Of a DNA stretch of 64,000 nucleotides, positions 20,478 to 30,088 are shown piece after piece. Numbering within the stretch: position 1 is the first letter of the stretch; each line of letters begins with the position of its first letter. The DNA is from an uncultured Alphaproteobacteria bacterium (lineage in GTDB: Bacteria > Pseudomonadota > Alphaproteobacteria > Geminicoccales > Geminicoccaceae): the NCBI GenBank assembly GCA_937995535.1, contig CALKJU010000016.1, positions 1 to 64,000 on the forward strand, in the 5' to 3' direction. The notes below the pieces were generated by a model. The model saw only the letters and a list, made by a program, of their open reading frames with translations. It was not told the origin of the DNA and ran no database searches. A program made the position numbers and the translations under genes.

Positions 20478-22457
20478 ATGAACGCCGCAGAATCCGTGCG
20501 AGAGGTCCTGCTCGCCGAGCAGGTGGCGCGCCAGCCGATGCTGGCTGTGATCAACAGTGTCGTCGCCGTCGTGACGGCCGTGTCCTTCCTGCCCGTCGTG
20601 GGCGTCACGCGCGCGGCCTCGTGGCTGCTCGCGATGGTCGCCGTGCAAGCCCTGCGCGCCGTCTGGTGGTGGCAGCGCTGCCGGCTCGGAGGGTCCTCCG
20701 CCACGGACGGCGCGCGGTTCCTGCTCGTCAACTCCGCCGCGGCGGGGGTTCTATGGGGCATCGCCGGCGTCCTCTTCCGCGTCGACGGCTCGCACGCGGT
20801 GGCGATGTTGCTGCCGTTCGTTCTCGGCGGGATGACGGCCGGCGCGGTGGTGTCGCTCCCCGGCCATCTGCCGTCGTTCTACGCATTCTACCTCCCCGCG
20901 CTGCTGCCCTACGGCCTGCTCATGGCTCTGGAGCCCGACCCGGTCGCGCGGACGATGGGCGTGCTGGTGTTGCTGTTCGCTGCCGGTGTCGGCGCGCTCG
21001 GCTGGCAGATGAGCGGCTTTTTCCGCCGCACGGTCGGGCTGAGCTTGGCCAACGCCGGGCTCGTCGCGGAACTCCGGGCGGCGCGCCGGGACCTGGAGGA
21101 CCAAGTCGCGGAGCGTACGGCCGAGCTGCAGCGCGCCAACGAGCGGCTCGAGGCCGAGGTGGCGCAGCGCCGCGCCTCCGAGGCCAAGGCGCGCCACCTG
21201 CTCCACCACGATCCGCTGTCGGGCCTGCCGAACCGCACGCTGTTCCATGATCGCCTGGAGCGTGCGCTGACGCTCGCGGCGCGGCAGCGGCAGCGGGTCG
21301 GCGTGATGCTCGTCGACATCGACGACTTCAAGGCGATCAATGACGGGCATGGCCATCCCGTGGGCGACCGGGTCCTGCGCTCGATCGGCGCGCGCCTGTC
21401 CGCGGCGGTGCGCGCGAGCGACACGGTGGCGCGGCTCGGCGGTGACGAGTTCGCGGTCATCCAGCAAGGGCTCGACGATCGCGCCGGGGCCGAGATCCTG
21501 GCCGACAAGCTGCTGGCTGCGGCGCTCGGCACGCTGGCCGTGGACAACACCGAGATCGCGGTCAGCGCCTGCATCGGTGTGGCGCTCTATCCCGAGCACG
21601 GCGAGGGCGCCGACGCCTTGCTCAGCCACGCCGACATGGCGCTCTACTCGGCCAAGCGGCAGCGCGGCTGCTGGCGCCTGTTCAGCGCCGACCTGGCCGA
21701 GGCGGCGCGCTCGCGGCGGCAGCTCGAGGGCGAGCTGCGTCACGCCATCGGCGCCGGCGAGCTGCGCCTCCACTATCAGCCGCGCTTCGCGCTGCGCAGC
21801 GGCGCGATGACCGGGGTCGAGGCGTTGGTACGCTGGCAGCATCCCGGGCAGGGCCTGCTCGGACCGGGGACCTTCATCCCTGTGGCCGAGAGCACCGGCC
21901 TGATCCGCCCGCTGGGCCGCTGGGTGTTGGACGCCGCCTGTCGCCAGGCGGCGCAGTGGATCTCCCAAGGCCGCCCGCTGCGCGTCGCCGTCAACCTCTC
22001 GCCGGCGCAGTTCCGCGAGCAGAGCGTGCCCACGGAGGTCGCCCGCGCGCTCGACGCCAGCGGCCTCGCCGCGGATGCCCTGGAGCTGGAGATCACCGAG
22101 ACGCTCTACCTCGAGTACGCCAGCGAGGCGGTCTATTCGGCGCTCCACGAGCTGCGCGAGATGGGCGTGCATCTCGCCATCGACGATTTCGGCACCGGCT
22201 ACAGCTCGCTCGCCTACCTGCGCAACCTGCCCTTCGACAGCATCAAGATCGACCGCGCCTTCGTCGGACGGCTCGGCGAGGACCAGGAGGACGAGGCGAT
22301 CGTCAACGCGGTCGTCACGCTGATCCATCGGGTCGGCAAGCGCGTGGTCGCCGAGGGCGTGGAAACCGAGCGTCAGCTCGACGTACTGCGCGAGCTCGGT
22401 TGCGACGAGGCGCAGGGCTTCCTGCTTGCGCGCCCGATGCCGCCCGAGCAGATCTGA
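20478..22457 (+). CDS. Membrane GGDEF-EAL cyclic-di-GMP enzyme
   Basis: A 659-residue signalling protein. Residues 20-185 hold about six membrane segments, 195-235 a coiled coil (LEDQVAERTAELQRANERLE), 240-400 a GGDEF domain with intact GGDEF at 321-325 and an RxxD inhibitory site (RASD, 312-315), and 425-659 an EAL domain with EAL at 448-450. The EAL domain keeps NLSP, EITE, DDFGTGYSSL, KIDR and EGVE. Both diguanylate cyclase and phosphodiesterase centres look active. No known sensory fold is recognised in the membrane part. Monocistronic; convergent with arsA, 7 bp apart. Confidence 0.95.
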   Translation: MNAAESVREVLLAEQVARQPMLAVINSVVAVVTAVSFLPVVGVTRAASWLLAMVAVQALRAVWWWQRCRLGGSSATDGARFLLVNSAAAGVLWGIAGVLFRVDGSHAVAMLLPFVLGGMTAGAVVSLPGHLPSFYAFYLPALLPYGLLMALEPDPVARTMGVLVLLFAAGVGALGWQMSGFFRRTVGLSLANAGLVAELRAARRDLEDQVAERTAELQRANERLEAEVAQRRASEAKARHLLHHDPLSGLPNRTLFHDRLERALTLAARQRQRVGVMLVDIDDFKAINDGHGHPVGDRVLRSIGARLSAAVRASDTVARLGGDEFAVIQQGLDDRAGAEILADKLLAAALGTLAVDNTEIAVSACIGVALYPEHGEGADALLSHADMALYSAKRQRGCWRLFSADLAEAARSRRQLEGELRHAIGAGELRLHYQPRFALRSGAMTGVEALVRWQHPGQGLLGPGTFIPVAESTGLIRPLGRWVLDAACRQAAQWISQGRPLRVAVNLSPAQFREQSVPTEVARALDASGLAADALELEITETLYLEYASEAVYSALHELREMGVHLAIDDFGTGYSSLAYLRNLPFDSIKIDRAFVGRLGEDQEDEAIVNAVVTLIHRVGKRVVAEGVETERQLDVLRELGCDEAQGFLLARPMPPEQI

Positions 22458-22464
22458 GCGGGCG

Positions 22465-24231
22465 TCAGGCGGCGTTCGCCTGGCCGCGACCGACGAGCGC
22501 GCGGAGTGCGGTCGCACCGACCGGCGGTTGCGGTAGCCACGGGACCAGGAACGCGCGTGCCGCGAGTCCGCCGGTGATCCGCGCGAGCTGCGTCGCCTCG
22601 TGTCGCCCACGGGCGCCGAGGATCGGGTCGCTCGTGCCGGTCGCGGCGAGACTGCGGTTGACGATCCACGCATAGGGCTCGATCCGCGCCCGGCGCAGAT
22701 CGGCCTGCAGCGCGGCCGCCTCCGAGATCGGGGTGACCTCCGCAAGGGTCACGAGCAGGATCTTCGTGTGCTGCGGATCCTGCAGGCGCATCAGCGGCGT
22801 GACCACCCGGCCGCCGCCGCCAGGCGCGAGATCGCGCAGCATCTGCCGGTGGTAGGCGCCGGCGGCGTCCATGAGCAGCAGCGTGTGTCCGGTCGGCGCC
22901 GTATCGAGCACGACGAACGCCGCCCGCGCCTCGGCGACGATCCGCGAGAAGGCGTGGAAGACGGCGACCTCCTCGGTGCATGGCGAACGCAGGTCCTCGA
23001 GCAGCAGCTCGCGGCCGGCGGCGTCGAGATCGCGCCCCTTGGTCGCCATCACCCGCTCGATGTAACGCTGGGTCTCGACGTGCGGGTCGATACGGTCGAC
23101 GCGCAGCCCGTCGACGTCGCCGGCCAGCGTCCGGGAGAGATGCGCCGCAGGGTCGGTCGTGCTGAGATGCACGCGATGGCCGCGCGCGACCAGCCCGACC
23201 GCGATCGCCGCGGCCATGGTCGTCTTGCCGACCCCACCTTTGCCCATGACCATGATCAGGCCATGCCCGGGCGCCGCGAGGTCGTCGACCAGCGCCGCGA
23301 GCCCGGGCATGGCCGGCAGCGCTGCGCGGGGCGTCTCGGCCTCGGCCGGCGCCGCGCCATCGAGCAGTCCGCGCAGGCCGGCCAGACCGACGATGTCGAA
23401 CGGCCGCAGCGGAAGTTCATCACGCGGCAGGCGGCGCAGCGCTTCCGGCAGCCGCTCGAGCGCCGCCGCACCCTGCGCCGCCCAGGCGCGCGCGACCGCG
23501 TCGGTGGGGCCCTCCGGTCGGAACACGCCATTGATCAGTAGGTGCTGGTTCCGCAGGCCGAGCGCGACCAGCTCTTCGGCGGTGCGTGCCGCCTCGTCCA
23601 GCGCGGCGTGATCGGGCCGCGTGACGAGCACGATGCGGGTCAGCGCGGGATCGGCCAGCGCCCGCAGCGCCTGCCGGAACCGCGCCTCCTGCGACTTGAG
23701 GCCGGAATGCGGCCCGAGGCAGGAAGCACCGCGATCGTTGCCCTCGAGGAACCCGGTCCATGCGCCGGGCAGGCTGAGCAGGCGCAATGTATGCCCGGTC
23801 GGCGCGGTGTCGAAGACGACGTGATCGTAGCGCTCCGAGCCGCCAGCGAGCAGGCCGACGAACTCGTCGAACGCGGCGATCTCGGTCGTACACGCGCCGG
23901 AGAGCTGCTCGCGCACCGTCGCCCGCTGCTCGGCCGCGGTGCCGGGCGGAAGCTGCGCCAGCACCCGCTCGCGGTACCCCTCCGCGGCGTTCTCGGGGTC
24001 GATGTTCATCGCCTCGAGGCCCGCGGCGCCGGGCACGGCACGCGGCCGGTCGCCGAGCGGCAGTCCCAGCACCTCGTCGAGGTTCGAAGCCGGATCGGTG
24101 CTGACGACGAGGACCCTCCGCCCGGCATCGGCAAGGCGGAGGGCCGTCGCGCAGGCGGCCGAGGTCTTGCCGACACCCCCCTTGCCGGTGAAGAACAGGT
24201 AGCGCGTCGGCTGTGCCAGAAGCTCCATCAT
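22465..24231 (-). CDS. arsA: Arsenite-translocating ATPase, double-domain
   Basis: A 588-residue cytosolic ATPase made of two homologous halves, energising arsenite efflux. P-loops are GKGGVGKTSAA (from residue 16) and GKGGVGKTTMAA (from 330); DTAPTGHTLRLL and DTAPTGHTLLLM follow in each half. The three arsenite-binding cysteines of E. coli ArsA (113, 172, 422) correspond to C114, C171 and C418. The ATG at 24231 lies 7 bp after the thiolase stop, so it is translated with it. No arsD is present; the likely membrane partner is Acr3 rather than ArsB, a pairing known from other bacteria. Confidence 0.95.
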   Translation of the reverse strand: MMELLAQPTRYLFFTGKGGVGKTSAACATALRLADAGRRVLVVSTDPASNLDEVLGLPLGDRPRAVPGAAGLEAMNIDPENAAEGYRERVLAQLPPGTAAEQRATVREQLSGACTTEIAAFDEFVGLLAGGSERYDHVVFDTAPTGHTLRLLSLPGAWTGFLEGNDRGASCLGPHSGLKSQEARFRQALRALADPALTRIVLVTRPDHAALDEAARTAEELVALGLRNQHLLINGVFRPEGPTDAVARAWAAQGAAALERLPEALRRLPRDELPLRPFDIVGLAGLRGLLDGAAPAEAETPRAALPAMPGLAALVDDLAAPGHGLIMVMGKGGVGKTTMAAAIAVGLVARGHRVHLSTTDPAAHLSRTLAGDVDGLRVDRIDPHVETQRYIERVMATKGRDLDAAGRELLLEDLRSPCTEEVAVFHAFSRIVAEARAAFVVLDTAPTGHTLLLMDAAGAYHRQMLRDLAPGGGGRVVTPLMRLQDPQHTKILLVTLAEVTPISEAAALQADLRRARIEPYAWIVNRSLAATGTSDPILGARGRHEATQLARITGGLAARAFLVPWLPQPPVGATALRALVGRGQANAA

Positions 24232-24238
24232 GCGACGC

Positions 24239-25432
24239 TCAGGGCAGCGCCTCGAGGCAGAGCGCGATGCCCTGCCCACCACCGATGCACATCGTGACGA
24301 CCCCGCGCCGCAGCCCGTCGCGTCGCATCGCGTGCAGCAGCCGGGTCGTCAGGACCGCACCGGTGGCCCCGATCGGGTGTCCGTGCGCGATCGAGCCGCC
24401 CTCGACATTGGTGACGCTTTCCGACAGCCCCAGCTCGCGCATGCAGGCGATGGCGATCGCCGCGAACGCCTCGTTGATCTCGATCCGCTCGACGTCGGCG
24501 ACGGCCCAGCCGGCGCGCGCCAGCGCCTGCTGCACCGCCGGGACGGGCCCGATGCCGAACATCCCGGGCTCGACCGCGGCGACGCCCCAGCTCACCAGCC
24601 GTGCCATCGGCGCGACGCCGCGTCTCTCGGCCCAGGCCGCGTCCGCCAGCAGCATCGCCGCACCGGCACTGTTCAGCCCGGGTGCGTTGCCGGCGGTGAT
24701 CGTCCCATCCTTGCGGAACGCCGGACGCAGCTTGGCGAGCTGCTCCGCGGTCGTGTCCGGCCTGTTGTGTTCGTCCTTGGCGAACATCACCGGCCCCTTG
24801 CGGGTCTTGATCTCGACCGGGACGATCTCGGCGTCGAACTTGCCCGCCGCCTGGGCCGCGGCGAACCGCTGCTGCGAGCGTAGTGCCCAGGCATCCTGGT
24901 CGTCGCGGGTGATCTGGTGCTGGCTCACCAGATCCTCGGTGTGCCAGCCCGAGTGCTCGCCGGAGAACGCGTCGTTGAGCCCGTCGTAGAGCATCGCGTC
25001 GAGGACCTGGTTGTGCCCCATCCGGTAGCCCCAGCGGCCCTCGCCGAGCAGGTACGGGGCGCGGTCCATGTTCTCCATGCCACCGGCGATCGCCGTATCG
25101 ATCAGCCCGAGCTTGATCTCGGCCGCGGCAGTGGCGATCGCCTGGGCGCCGGAGCCGCACACCCGGTTGACCGTGAGCGCCGGCACCTCGACGGGCAGGC
25201 CGCCGGCGATCCCGGCTTGGCGCGCCGGGTTCATCTTGACCCCGGCCTGGATGACATTGCCCATCACCAGGGTGCCGATCTCACCCCCTTCGACCCCGCT
25301 GCGGCGCAGCGTCTCGCGGATCGCGGCACCGCCCAATACCGGGGCCGGCGTGTCCTTGAGGGTCCCGCCATAGGTGCCGATCGCCGTGCGCACCGGCGCG
25401 CAGATGACGACGTCGCGTCCGCTCCCAGCCAT
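24239..25432 (-). CDS. Thiolase (acetyl-CoA C-acetyltransferase family)
   Basis: A 397-residue thiolase. Active-site Cys is C92 in VNRVCGSGAQAI; GGMENMD, NEAFAAIAIA, GGSIAHGHPIGATGA and the final CIGGGQG carry the other catalytic residues. It condenses or cleaves acyl-CoA in the cytosol, e.g. acetoacetyl-CoA. The ATG at 25432 has a GGAGGA site. It sits between the terminator after aioA and arsA, 7 bp upstream of arsA, an unexpected partner in an arsenic island. No other beta-oxidation genes are adjacent. A link to arsenic is not established. Confidence 0.93.
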   Translation of the reverse strand: MAGSGRDVVICAPVRTAIGTYGGTLKDTPAPVLGGAAIRETLRRSGVEGGEIGTLVMGNVIQAGVKMNPARQAGIAGGLPVEVPALTVNRVCGSGAQAIATAAAEIKLGLIDTAIAGGMENMDRAPYLLGEGRWGYRMGHNQVLDAMLYDGLNDAFSGEHSGWHTEDLVSQHQITRDDQDAWALRSQQRFAAAQAAGKFDAEIVPVEIKTRKGPVMFAKDEHNRPDTTAEQLAKLRPAFRKDGTITAGNAPGLNSAGAAMLLADAAWAERRGVAPMARLVSWGVAAVEPGMFGIGPVPAVQQALARAGWAVADVERIEINEAFAAIAIACMRELGLSESVTNVEGGSIAHGHPIGATGAVLTTRLLHAMRRDGLRRGVVTMCIGGGQGIALCLEALP

Positions 25433-25565
25433 GCCTTGTCCTCCCGGTGATGCTCGCGCCGCGGCGAGCGGGTCCTCGCGCTCCAATTCCTAACCGATCT
25501 GGCGCGGCCGTGGGGTGACCGCGTGGGCGCGCCGCCGTGACCGCTGGCCGCAGGTGCTGGCGACC

Positions 25566-25600
25566 CTGAAAACGAAGGAGGCGGCCCGAAGGCCGCCTCC
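25566..25600 (-). terminator. Intrinsic terminator after aioA
   Basis: GGAGGCGGCC (25577-25586) and GGCCGCCTCC (25591-25600) pair perfectly over 10 bp. On the minus strand the loop is TTCG, the very stable UUCG tetraloop, and it is followed by TTCGTTTTC. It lies 29 bp past the aioA stop, so aioBA transcription should end here and thiolase-arsA need their own promoter or read-through. Confidence 0.85.
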
Positions 25601-25628
25601 GCACGTCGCCGCGCGCGACGCGCCCGGC

Positions 25629-28172
25629 TCAGACCGGCTCGTAGTGCTTGTTCTTGAAGCTCACCCCCTTCACCGCTTCGGGTGCGTCGGCGAGCTTCCG
25701 GACGTCGCCCCAAGTCTGCTTGTAGTTGGGGATGACCAGCTCGTTGACGCCGGCATTGACGACGTTGCCCTGCGCCCCGGTGGGATAGCCGAACAGCATG
25801 AAGGTCTGCCCGGGCTTCGCCGAGGGCGTCGGATAGGCCATGGCCTGCGTCGCCCCGGCGTCGTTGAACACCTCGACGAGGTCGCCGGCCTTGATCCCGC
25901 GGCTCGCCATGTCATCGGGATGCATCTCGATGAACGGGAACGGGAAGCGATCGGTCACCAGTTCGCTCCGCTGGTCGAGGAACGCGGACTGCCAGACCTG
26001 GTTGGAGCGTCCGTTGTTGATCAGCAGCGGGAAGCGGTCCTTCTGCTGCTGCTTGCCGGCCGCCTCGAGGCCGCGCCACTGGGTGACGAAGAACCGTGCC
26101 TTGCCGTCCGGGGTGCTGAAACGACCGTCGGTGTACAGGCGCTTCGTGCCCTGGATCTTGCCGTCGGCGAAGCCCACCGCCGGCTCGAGGAAGCCATTGG
26201 TGCCCATCGCCCGCAGGCGCTCGTAGGTGACGTGCTCGCCACCAGCGGCGTGCTGATGGTAGCCGTCCATGAACGCGTCCTCCTCGGTCTGCCAGTCGAA
26301 GCCCTTGAACTGGTCCGCGTAGGCCGCGTCGCCCATCTCGCGCAGCACCGCCTCCATGTGGTTGGCGATGCGCGCCGCGATCAGGCAGTCGGGCATGGCA
26401 CTGCCGGGCGGGTCCATGTACCGCTCGGTCAGGCGCATGCGCCGCTCGCCGTTCATCGAGGTCAGGTTCATCTCGCCCGCGGTCGCCGCCGGCAGCCAGA
26501 CATGGCAAGCCTGACCGATCTGGCTCGGGACGATGTCGATGTTGACGGAGAACAGGCCACCTTGACGGATCGCCTGGACGATCGCCGCGACGAGCGCCGG
26601 CCGGTCGCCATAGGGGACCGTGCTCATTGCATCCTTCACGAGATCGGTACGCCGCTTGTAGACCCGCTTGAACTCGTGCGCGTTCAGCGTGGTCTTGTAG
26701 TGGTCGCAGCCCCAGATGTGGTGCACGCCGCCACGGCCGCCGATCAGGAGCTGGTCGACATAGGCCGCCGGGCGTCCGACGTGGGCGTCGGACGGGCGGA
26801 CATAACCTTCCTGGTGGCCACCAAGGCGCACCACGCCGCCGCCGGGCCGCCCGACATTGCCGGTTGCCAGCGCGATGTTCACCAGCGCCGCGTTGGTCCG
26901 GTAGTTGTCGTTACCCCAGATGATTCCCTTCTCGTAGCCGAACATGGTCCGGCGACGCTTGCCGCCCGCCTTCGGCTCGGCGATCCAGGCCGCCGCCTTG
27001 CGGATGTCGTCCGGCGACAGGCCGGTGATGGCCGCCGCCTCCTCGGGCGAGGTGCGGATCGCCGCGACGACGTCGTCGAGCCCGAACAGCGGCGGGTTGT
27101 CCTGCTCGGCGCCGCCGCGCGCGGGGAACATCGGCGGCTCGGCCGGCGGCGAGGCGAAGCCCGTCGTCGAGGCCTCGATGAACTCCCGGTCGAGCCAGCC
27201 CTTGTCGTAGATCTCGGTCAGCAGTGCGTTGAACAGGACCAGATCGGTGCCCGACTCGAGCGCCAGGTGCAGGACATTGTCCTTGCCGGCTTCGGCCTCG
27301 CAGGCGGCGACCGTGGCGGTGCGGCGCGGGTCGATGATGATGATCCGCCCGGGGGCGTGCGGCTCGTCGGGCAGCTCCGCCTGCTTCTTGGCGAGCGAGG
27401 TGCCGCGCAGGTTCGGGACCCAGTGATTGAGGAAGTAGTTAGTCTGGGTCTCGAGCGCGTTGGCGCCGATGGCGACGATCGTGTCGGCCAGTTCGGCGTC
27501 TTCGTAGCAGTTGTTCAGCTCGCCGACGCCCATGTCACGGCTCGCGTGGACCTCGGAATTGTAGGCGGGCCGGTTGTGGATACGGATGTTCTTGACCTTC
27601 ATGGCACCGAAATAGAGCTTGCCGGTGCCCCAGGTGTTCTCGTAGCCGCCGCCCGCGCCGCCATGGTCGTAGCAGGAGACGATCAGGCCGTCCTCGCCCT
27701 GCTCCTTGATCACCGCCGCGGTCACCCGCGCCACGAGGTCGAGCGCGTCGTCCCACGCCGTCGGCTGCATCTTGCCGTAGCGCCAGACCATCGGCTCGGT
27801 GAGACGCTGGAGCTGCGTGCCGCGCACCGTGGAGTAGCTCAGCTCGGCGAGCCGCGCGCCGCGGAACGAGCCGAGGCCCGAGTTCACCGAGCAGTGGACA
27901 TCGGGTTTGATGACGAGATGGACGTCACGCCCGCCCTGCCGCACGACGTTGTGCATCGACGGGCTGTACCAGGCGTCGGTCTCGGCCGGCTGCTGTTCGC
28001 CGAGATTGGTGCCGGCCCAGTTCTCGCCGGCAGCGAAGCCGCCTTGCTGGTTCACCGGCCAGGAGTACGCCTTGTAGCCGCAGCCGACGATGCAGTAGTG
28101 GCAGCTCACGTTGTGGACAGTCGCATCCGCCGGGATGATCGGCAGGCGATCGATGTTGCGCTTGAAGGCCAT
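25629..28172 (-). CDS. aioA: Arsenite oxidase large (molybdopterin) subunit
   Basis: An 847-residue DMSO-reductase-family protein that oxidises arsenite to arsenate in the periplasm and passes electrons to AioB. The [3Fe-4S] cysteines are C24, C27 and C31 (CHYCIVGC). Arsenite-pocket residues known from Alcaligenes faecalis (H195, E203, R419, H423) appear as H199, E207, R449 and H453 in RIHNRPAYNSE and RLGGHQEG. There is no signal peptide; AioA is exported with the Tat-targeted AioB. The ATG at 28172 has a GGGAGGGA site, 14 bp after the aioB stop. The offset between the two residue pairs shows an insertion of about 26 residues before R449. Confidence 0.97.
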   Translation of the reverse strand: MAFKRNIDRLPIIPADATVHNVSCHYCIVGCGYKAYSWPVNQQGGFAAGENWAGTNLGEQQPAETDAWYSPSMHNVVRQGGRDVHLVIKPDVHCSVNSGLGSFRGARLAELSYSTVRGTQLQRLTEPMVWRYGKMQPTAWDDALDLVARVTAAVIKEQGEDGLIVSCYDHGGAGGGYENTWGTGKLYFGAMKVKNIRIHNRPAYNSEVHASRDMGVGELNNCYEDAELADTIVAIGANALETQTNYFLNHWVPNLRGTSLAKKQAELPDEPHAPGRIIIIDPRRTATVAACEAEAGKDNVLHLALESGTDLVLFNALLTEIYDKGWLDREFIEASTTGFASPPAEPPMFPARGGAEQDNPPLFGLDDVVAAIRTSPEEAAAITGLSPDDIRKAAAWIAEPKAGGKRRRTMFGYEKGIIWGNDNYRTNAALVNIALATGNVGRPGGGVVRLGGHQEGYVRPSDAHVGRPAAYVDQLLIGGRGGVHHIWGCDHYKTTLNAHEFKRVYKRRTDLVKDAMSTVPYGDRPALVAAIVQAIRQGGLFSVNIDIVPSQIGQACHVWLPAATAGEMNLTSMNGERRMRLTERYMDPPGSAMPDCLIAARIANHMEAVLREMGDAAYADQFKGFDWQTEEDAFMDGYHQHAAGGEHVTYERLRAMGTNGFLEPAVGFADGKIQGTKRLYTDGRFSTPDGKARFFVTQWRGLEAAGKQQQKDRFPLLINNGRSNQVWQSAFLDQRSELVTDRFPFPFIEMHPDDMASRGIKAGDLVEVFNDAGATQAMAYPTPSAKPGQTFMLFGYPTGAQGNVVNAGVNELVIPNYKQTWGDVRKLADAPEAVKGVSFKNKHYEPV

Positions 28173-28186
28173 CGCGGTCCCTCCCC

Positions 28187-28705
28187 TCACGCGAGCACGT
28201 TGCTGAGCCGGCCGTAGATCAGCTCATCCACGCCCTCGGCGTAGATGTCGCCGCGCTCGTCGACACGGAGCTTGAACTGCGGCAGGTTCTGGGTCGCCTG
28301 CCCCCAGATCTGCTGGCCGCCGTTCTCGCAGTCGAAGCGCGAATAATGACCAGGGCAGCTCAGCGACTTGTCGGCCGCGTGGTAGCCGAGCGGAAAGCCC
28401 TTGTGCGGACAGAGCGTCGAGAAGGCGACGATATCGCCGTCCGGACCCACCCCGCCCGTGGCCGGCGCACCGAGCTTGAGCAGCACGCCTGGGGACGACG
28501 GGTCCGGGTAGGTGATCTCGAGCGGCTGGTCGACGGCGAGGTCGGCGACATTGGCGAGCTTCGCACTCGGATACACCACGCCGGCCAATGGCGGCGCGGC
28601 GGCGGCTGACCGTGGCGCAGCGGCCCCCACCGCGACCGCTGCGGCGGCGCTGCCCGTGAGGAACTGACGGCGCCCGAGGTCCGCCAGTCGTGCACAACCT
28701 TTCAT
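28187..28705 (-). CDS. aioB: Arsenite oxidase small (Rieske) subunit
   Basis: A 172-residue Rieske protein with a Tat signal (RRQFLTGSAAAAVA, residues 12-25). The [2Fe-2S] ligands are C99 and H101 (CPHKGF) and C117 and H120 (CPGHYS). The positions that form a disulfide in A. faecalis AioB are F104 and G119, the same replacement (Phe/Gly) as in Rhizobium NT-26, so the disulfide is absent. The ATG at 28705 was chosen because GGGGAG lies upstream and the Tat motif falls at the right distance. It accepts electrons from AioA and passes them to cytochrome c; no cytochrome gene is adjacent. Confidence 0.96.
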   Translation of the reverse strand: MKGCARLADLGRRQFLTGSAAAAVAVGAAAPRSAAAAPPLAGVVYPSAKLANVADLAVDQPLEITYPDPSSPGVLLKLGAPATGGVGPDGDIVAFSTLCPHKGFPLGYHAADKSLSCPGHYSRFDCENGGQQIWGQATQNLPQFKLRVDERGDIYAEGVDELIYGRLSNVLA

Positions 28706-28855
28706 CCTGGAACTCCCCGATCGTGTCGCGGCAGCGGTCACGGCGACCACCGCCGACGTGACGCCAGTCTAGACCCATTCCACATTCATCGAAACATCGA
28801 CAATCAGGGCGCGGCAGAGCGTCGCGCCCCGGCACCACGTCAGGGCACGGGCGCT

Positions 28856-29956
28856 TCAGGGCGTCGCGCGTCGCTCCGACACGGCGCTTGTGCCGGCGCC
28901 ACGCTCGTACCACTCGCGGGTCGCATTGACGACATGGACCACGGACAGCATGACCGGGACCTCGACGAGCACCCCGACGACGGTGGCGAGCGCTGCGCCG
29001 GATTGGAAGCCGAACAGGACGATCGCCGTCGCCACGGCCAGCTCGAAGAAATTGCTCGCACCGATGAGCGCCGACGGACCCGCGACGCAATGCGCCACGC
29101 CGAGCTGCCGGTTGAGCAGATAGGCGAGGCCGCTGTTGAAATAGACCTGGATCAGAATGGGCACCGCCAGGAGCAGAATGATCAGCGGCTGGGCGACGAT
29201 CTGCTCGCCCTGGAACCCGAACAGCAGGACGAGGGTCACGAGCAGCGCGCCCAGCGAGTAGGGCTCGATCCGCCGGCCGAGCGCCGCAAGGGCGTCCGAC
29301 CCACGGTGGGCCAGCACCTGACGCCGCCAGACCTGCGCGATCAGGACGGGCACCAGAATGTAGAGAAGCACGGACAGAAACAGCGTCTCCCAAGGCACCG
29401 TGATCGCCGAGATCCCGAGCAGGAGCCCGACGATCGGCGCGAAGGCCACGATCATGATGGCGTCGTTGATCGCCACTTGGCTGAGCGTGAAGTTCGGCTC
29501 GCCGTCGCACAGGTGGCTCCACACGAAGACCATCGCCGTGCACGGCGCCGCGGCGAGGATGATCAGGCCGGCGATGTAGGCGTTGATCTGCTCCTCGGGC
29601 AGCAGCGGCCGGAACAGCCAGCCGATGAAGATCCAGCCGAGCAGCGCCATCGAGAACGGCTTGACCGCCCAGTTGATGCCCAGGGTCACCGCGACGCCGC
29701 GCCAGTGCTGGGTGACCCGCCGCAGCGCGCCGAAGTCGACCTTGAGCAGCATCGGAATGATCATCAGCCAGATGAGCACGGCCACCGGCAGGTTGACGCT
29801 CGCCACCTCGGCGCTGGCGATCACGTGGAACAGGCCGGGCAGGAAGTGCCCGAGGGCGATCCCGGCGACGATGCACAGCGCGACCCAAAGCGTCAGGTAG
29901 CGGGCAAACCCACCAAGCGCATCGGGACGCCCCGCGGTCGCTGTGTTCGCGCTCAT
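28856..29956 (-). CDS. acr3: ACR3-family arsenite efflux transporter
   Basis: A 366-residue inner-membrane protein with about ten membrane segments, exporting arsenite. The conserved Cys (C139 in LAAAPCTAMVFVWS) and the acidic VEVPVMLSVV segment in the last helices, both needed for transport in ACR3 proteins, are present. GAGGGAAGGG precedes the ATG. It lies between arsC and aioB. The 150 bp to aioB include a short AT-rich dip with a direct repeat (TCGATG-TT-TCGATG on the minus strand), a possible second promoter. ArsA may energise it. Confidence 0.95.
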   Translation of the reverse strand: MSANTATAGRPDALGGFARYLTLWVALCIVAGIALGHFLPGLFHVIASAEVASVNLPVAVLIWLMIIPMLLKVDFGALRRVTQHWRGVAVTLGINWAVKPFSMALLGWIFIGWLFRPLLPEEQINAYIAGLIILAAAPCTAMVFVWSHLCDGEPNFTLSQVAINDAIMIVAFAPIVGLLLGISAITVPWETLFLSVLLYILVPVLIAQVWRRQVLAHRGSDALAALGRRIEPYSLGALLVTLVLLFGFQGEQIVAQPLIILLLAVPILIQVYFNSGLAYLLNRQLGVAHCVAGPSALIGASNFFELAVATAIVLFGFQSGAALATVVGVLVEVPVMLSVVHVVNATREWYERGAGTSAVSERRATP

Positions 29957-30088
29957 CCAGACGAACCCTTCCCTCTGCCAGAATCAAATCGGCCCAGCAG
30001 CGCGCATCGCACGCTGCGGCCGGTCAAGCCCGACCCCCGACAGCCGCGCCCAACGCCGCGTCGGGCGGCACGCTCGCCGCAGAAGCAC

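Noticed and set aside
20273-20761. Minus-strand open frame between the small winged-helix gene and the GGDEF-EAL gene
   Set aside because: It overlaps the start of the GGDEF-EAL gene antisense, has no ribosome site and matches no family that I know.
25515-28217. A 900-codon plus-strand frame opposite aioA
   Set aside because: It mirrors the aioA coding region exactly; aioA has all catalytic motifs, and the plus-strand frame has none.
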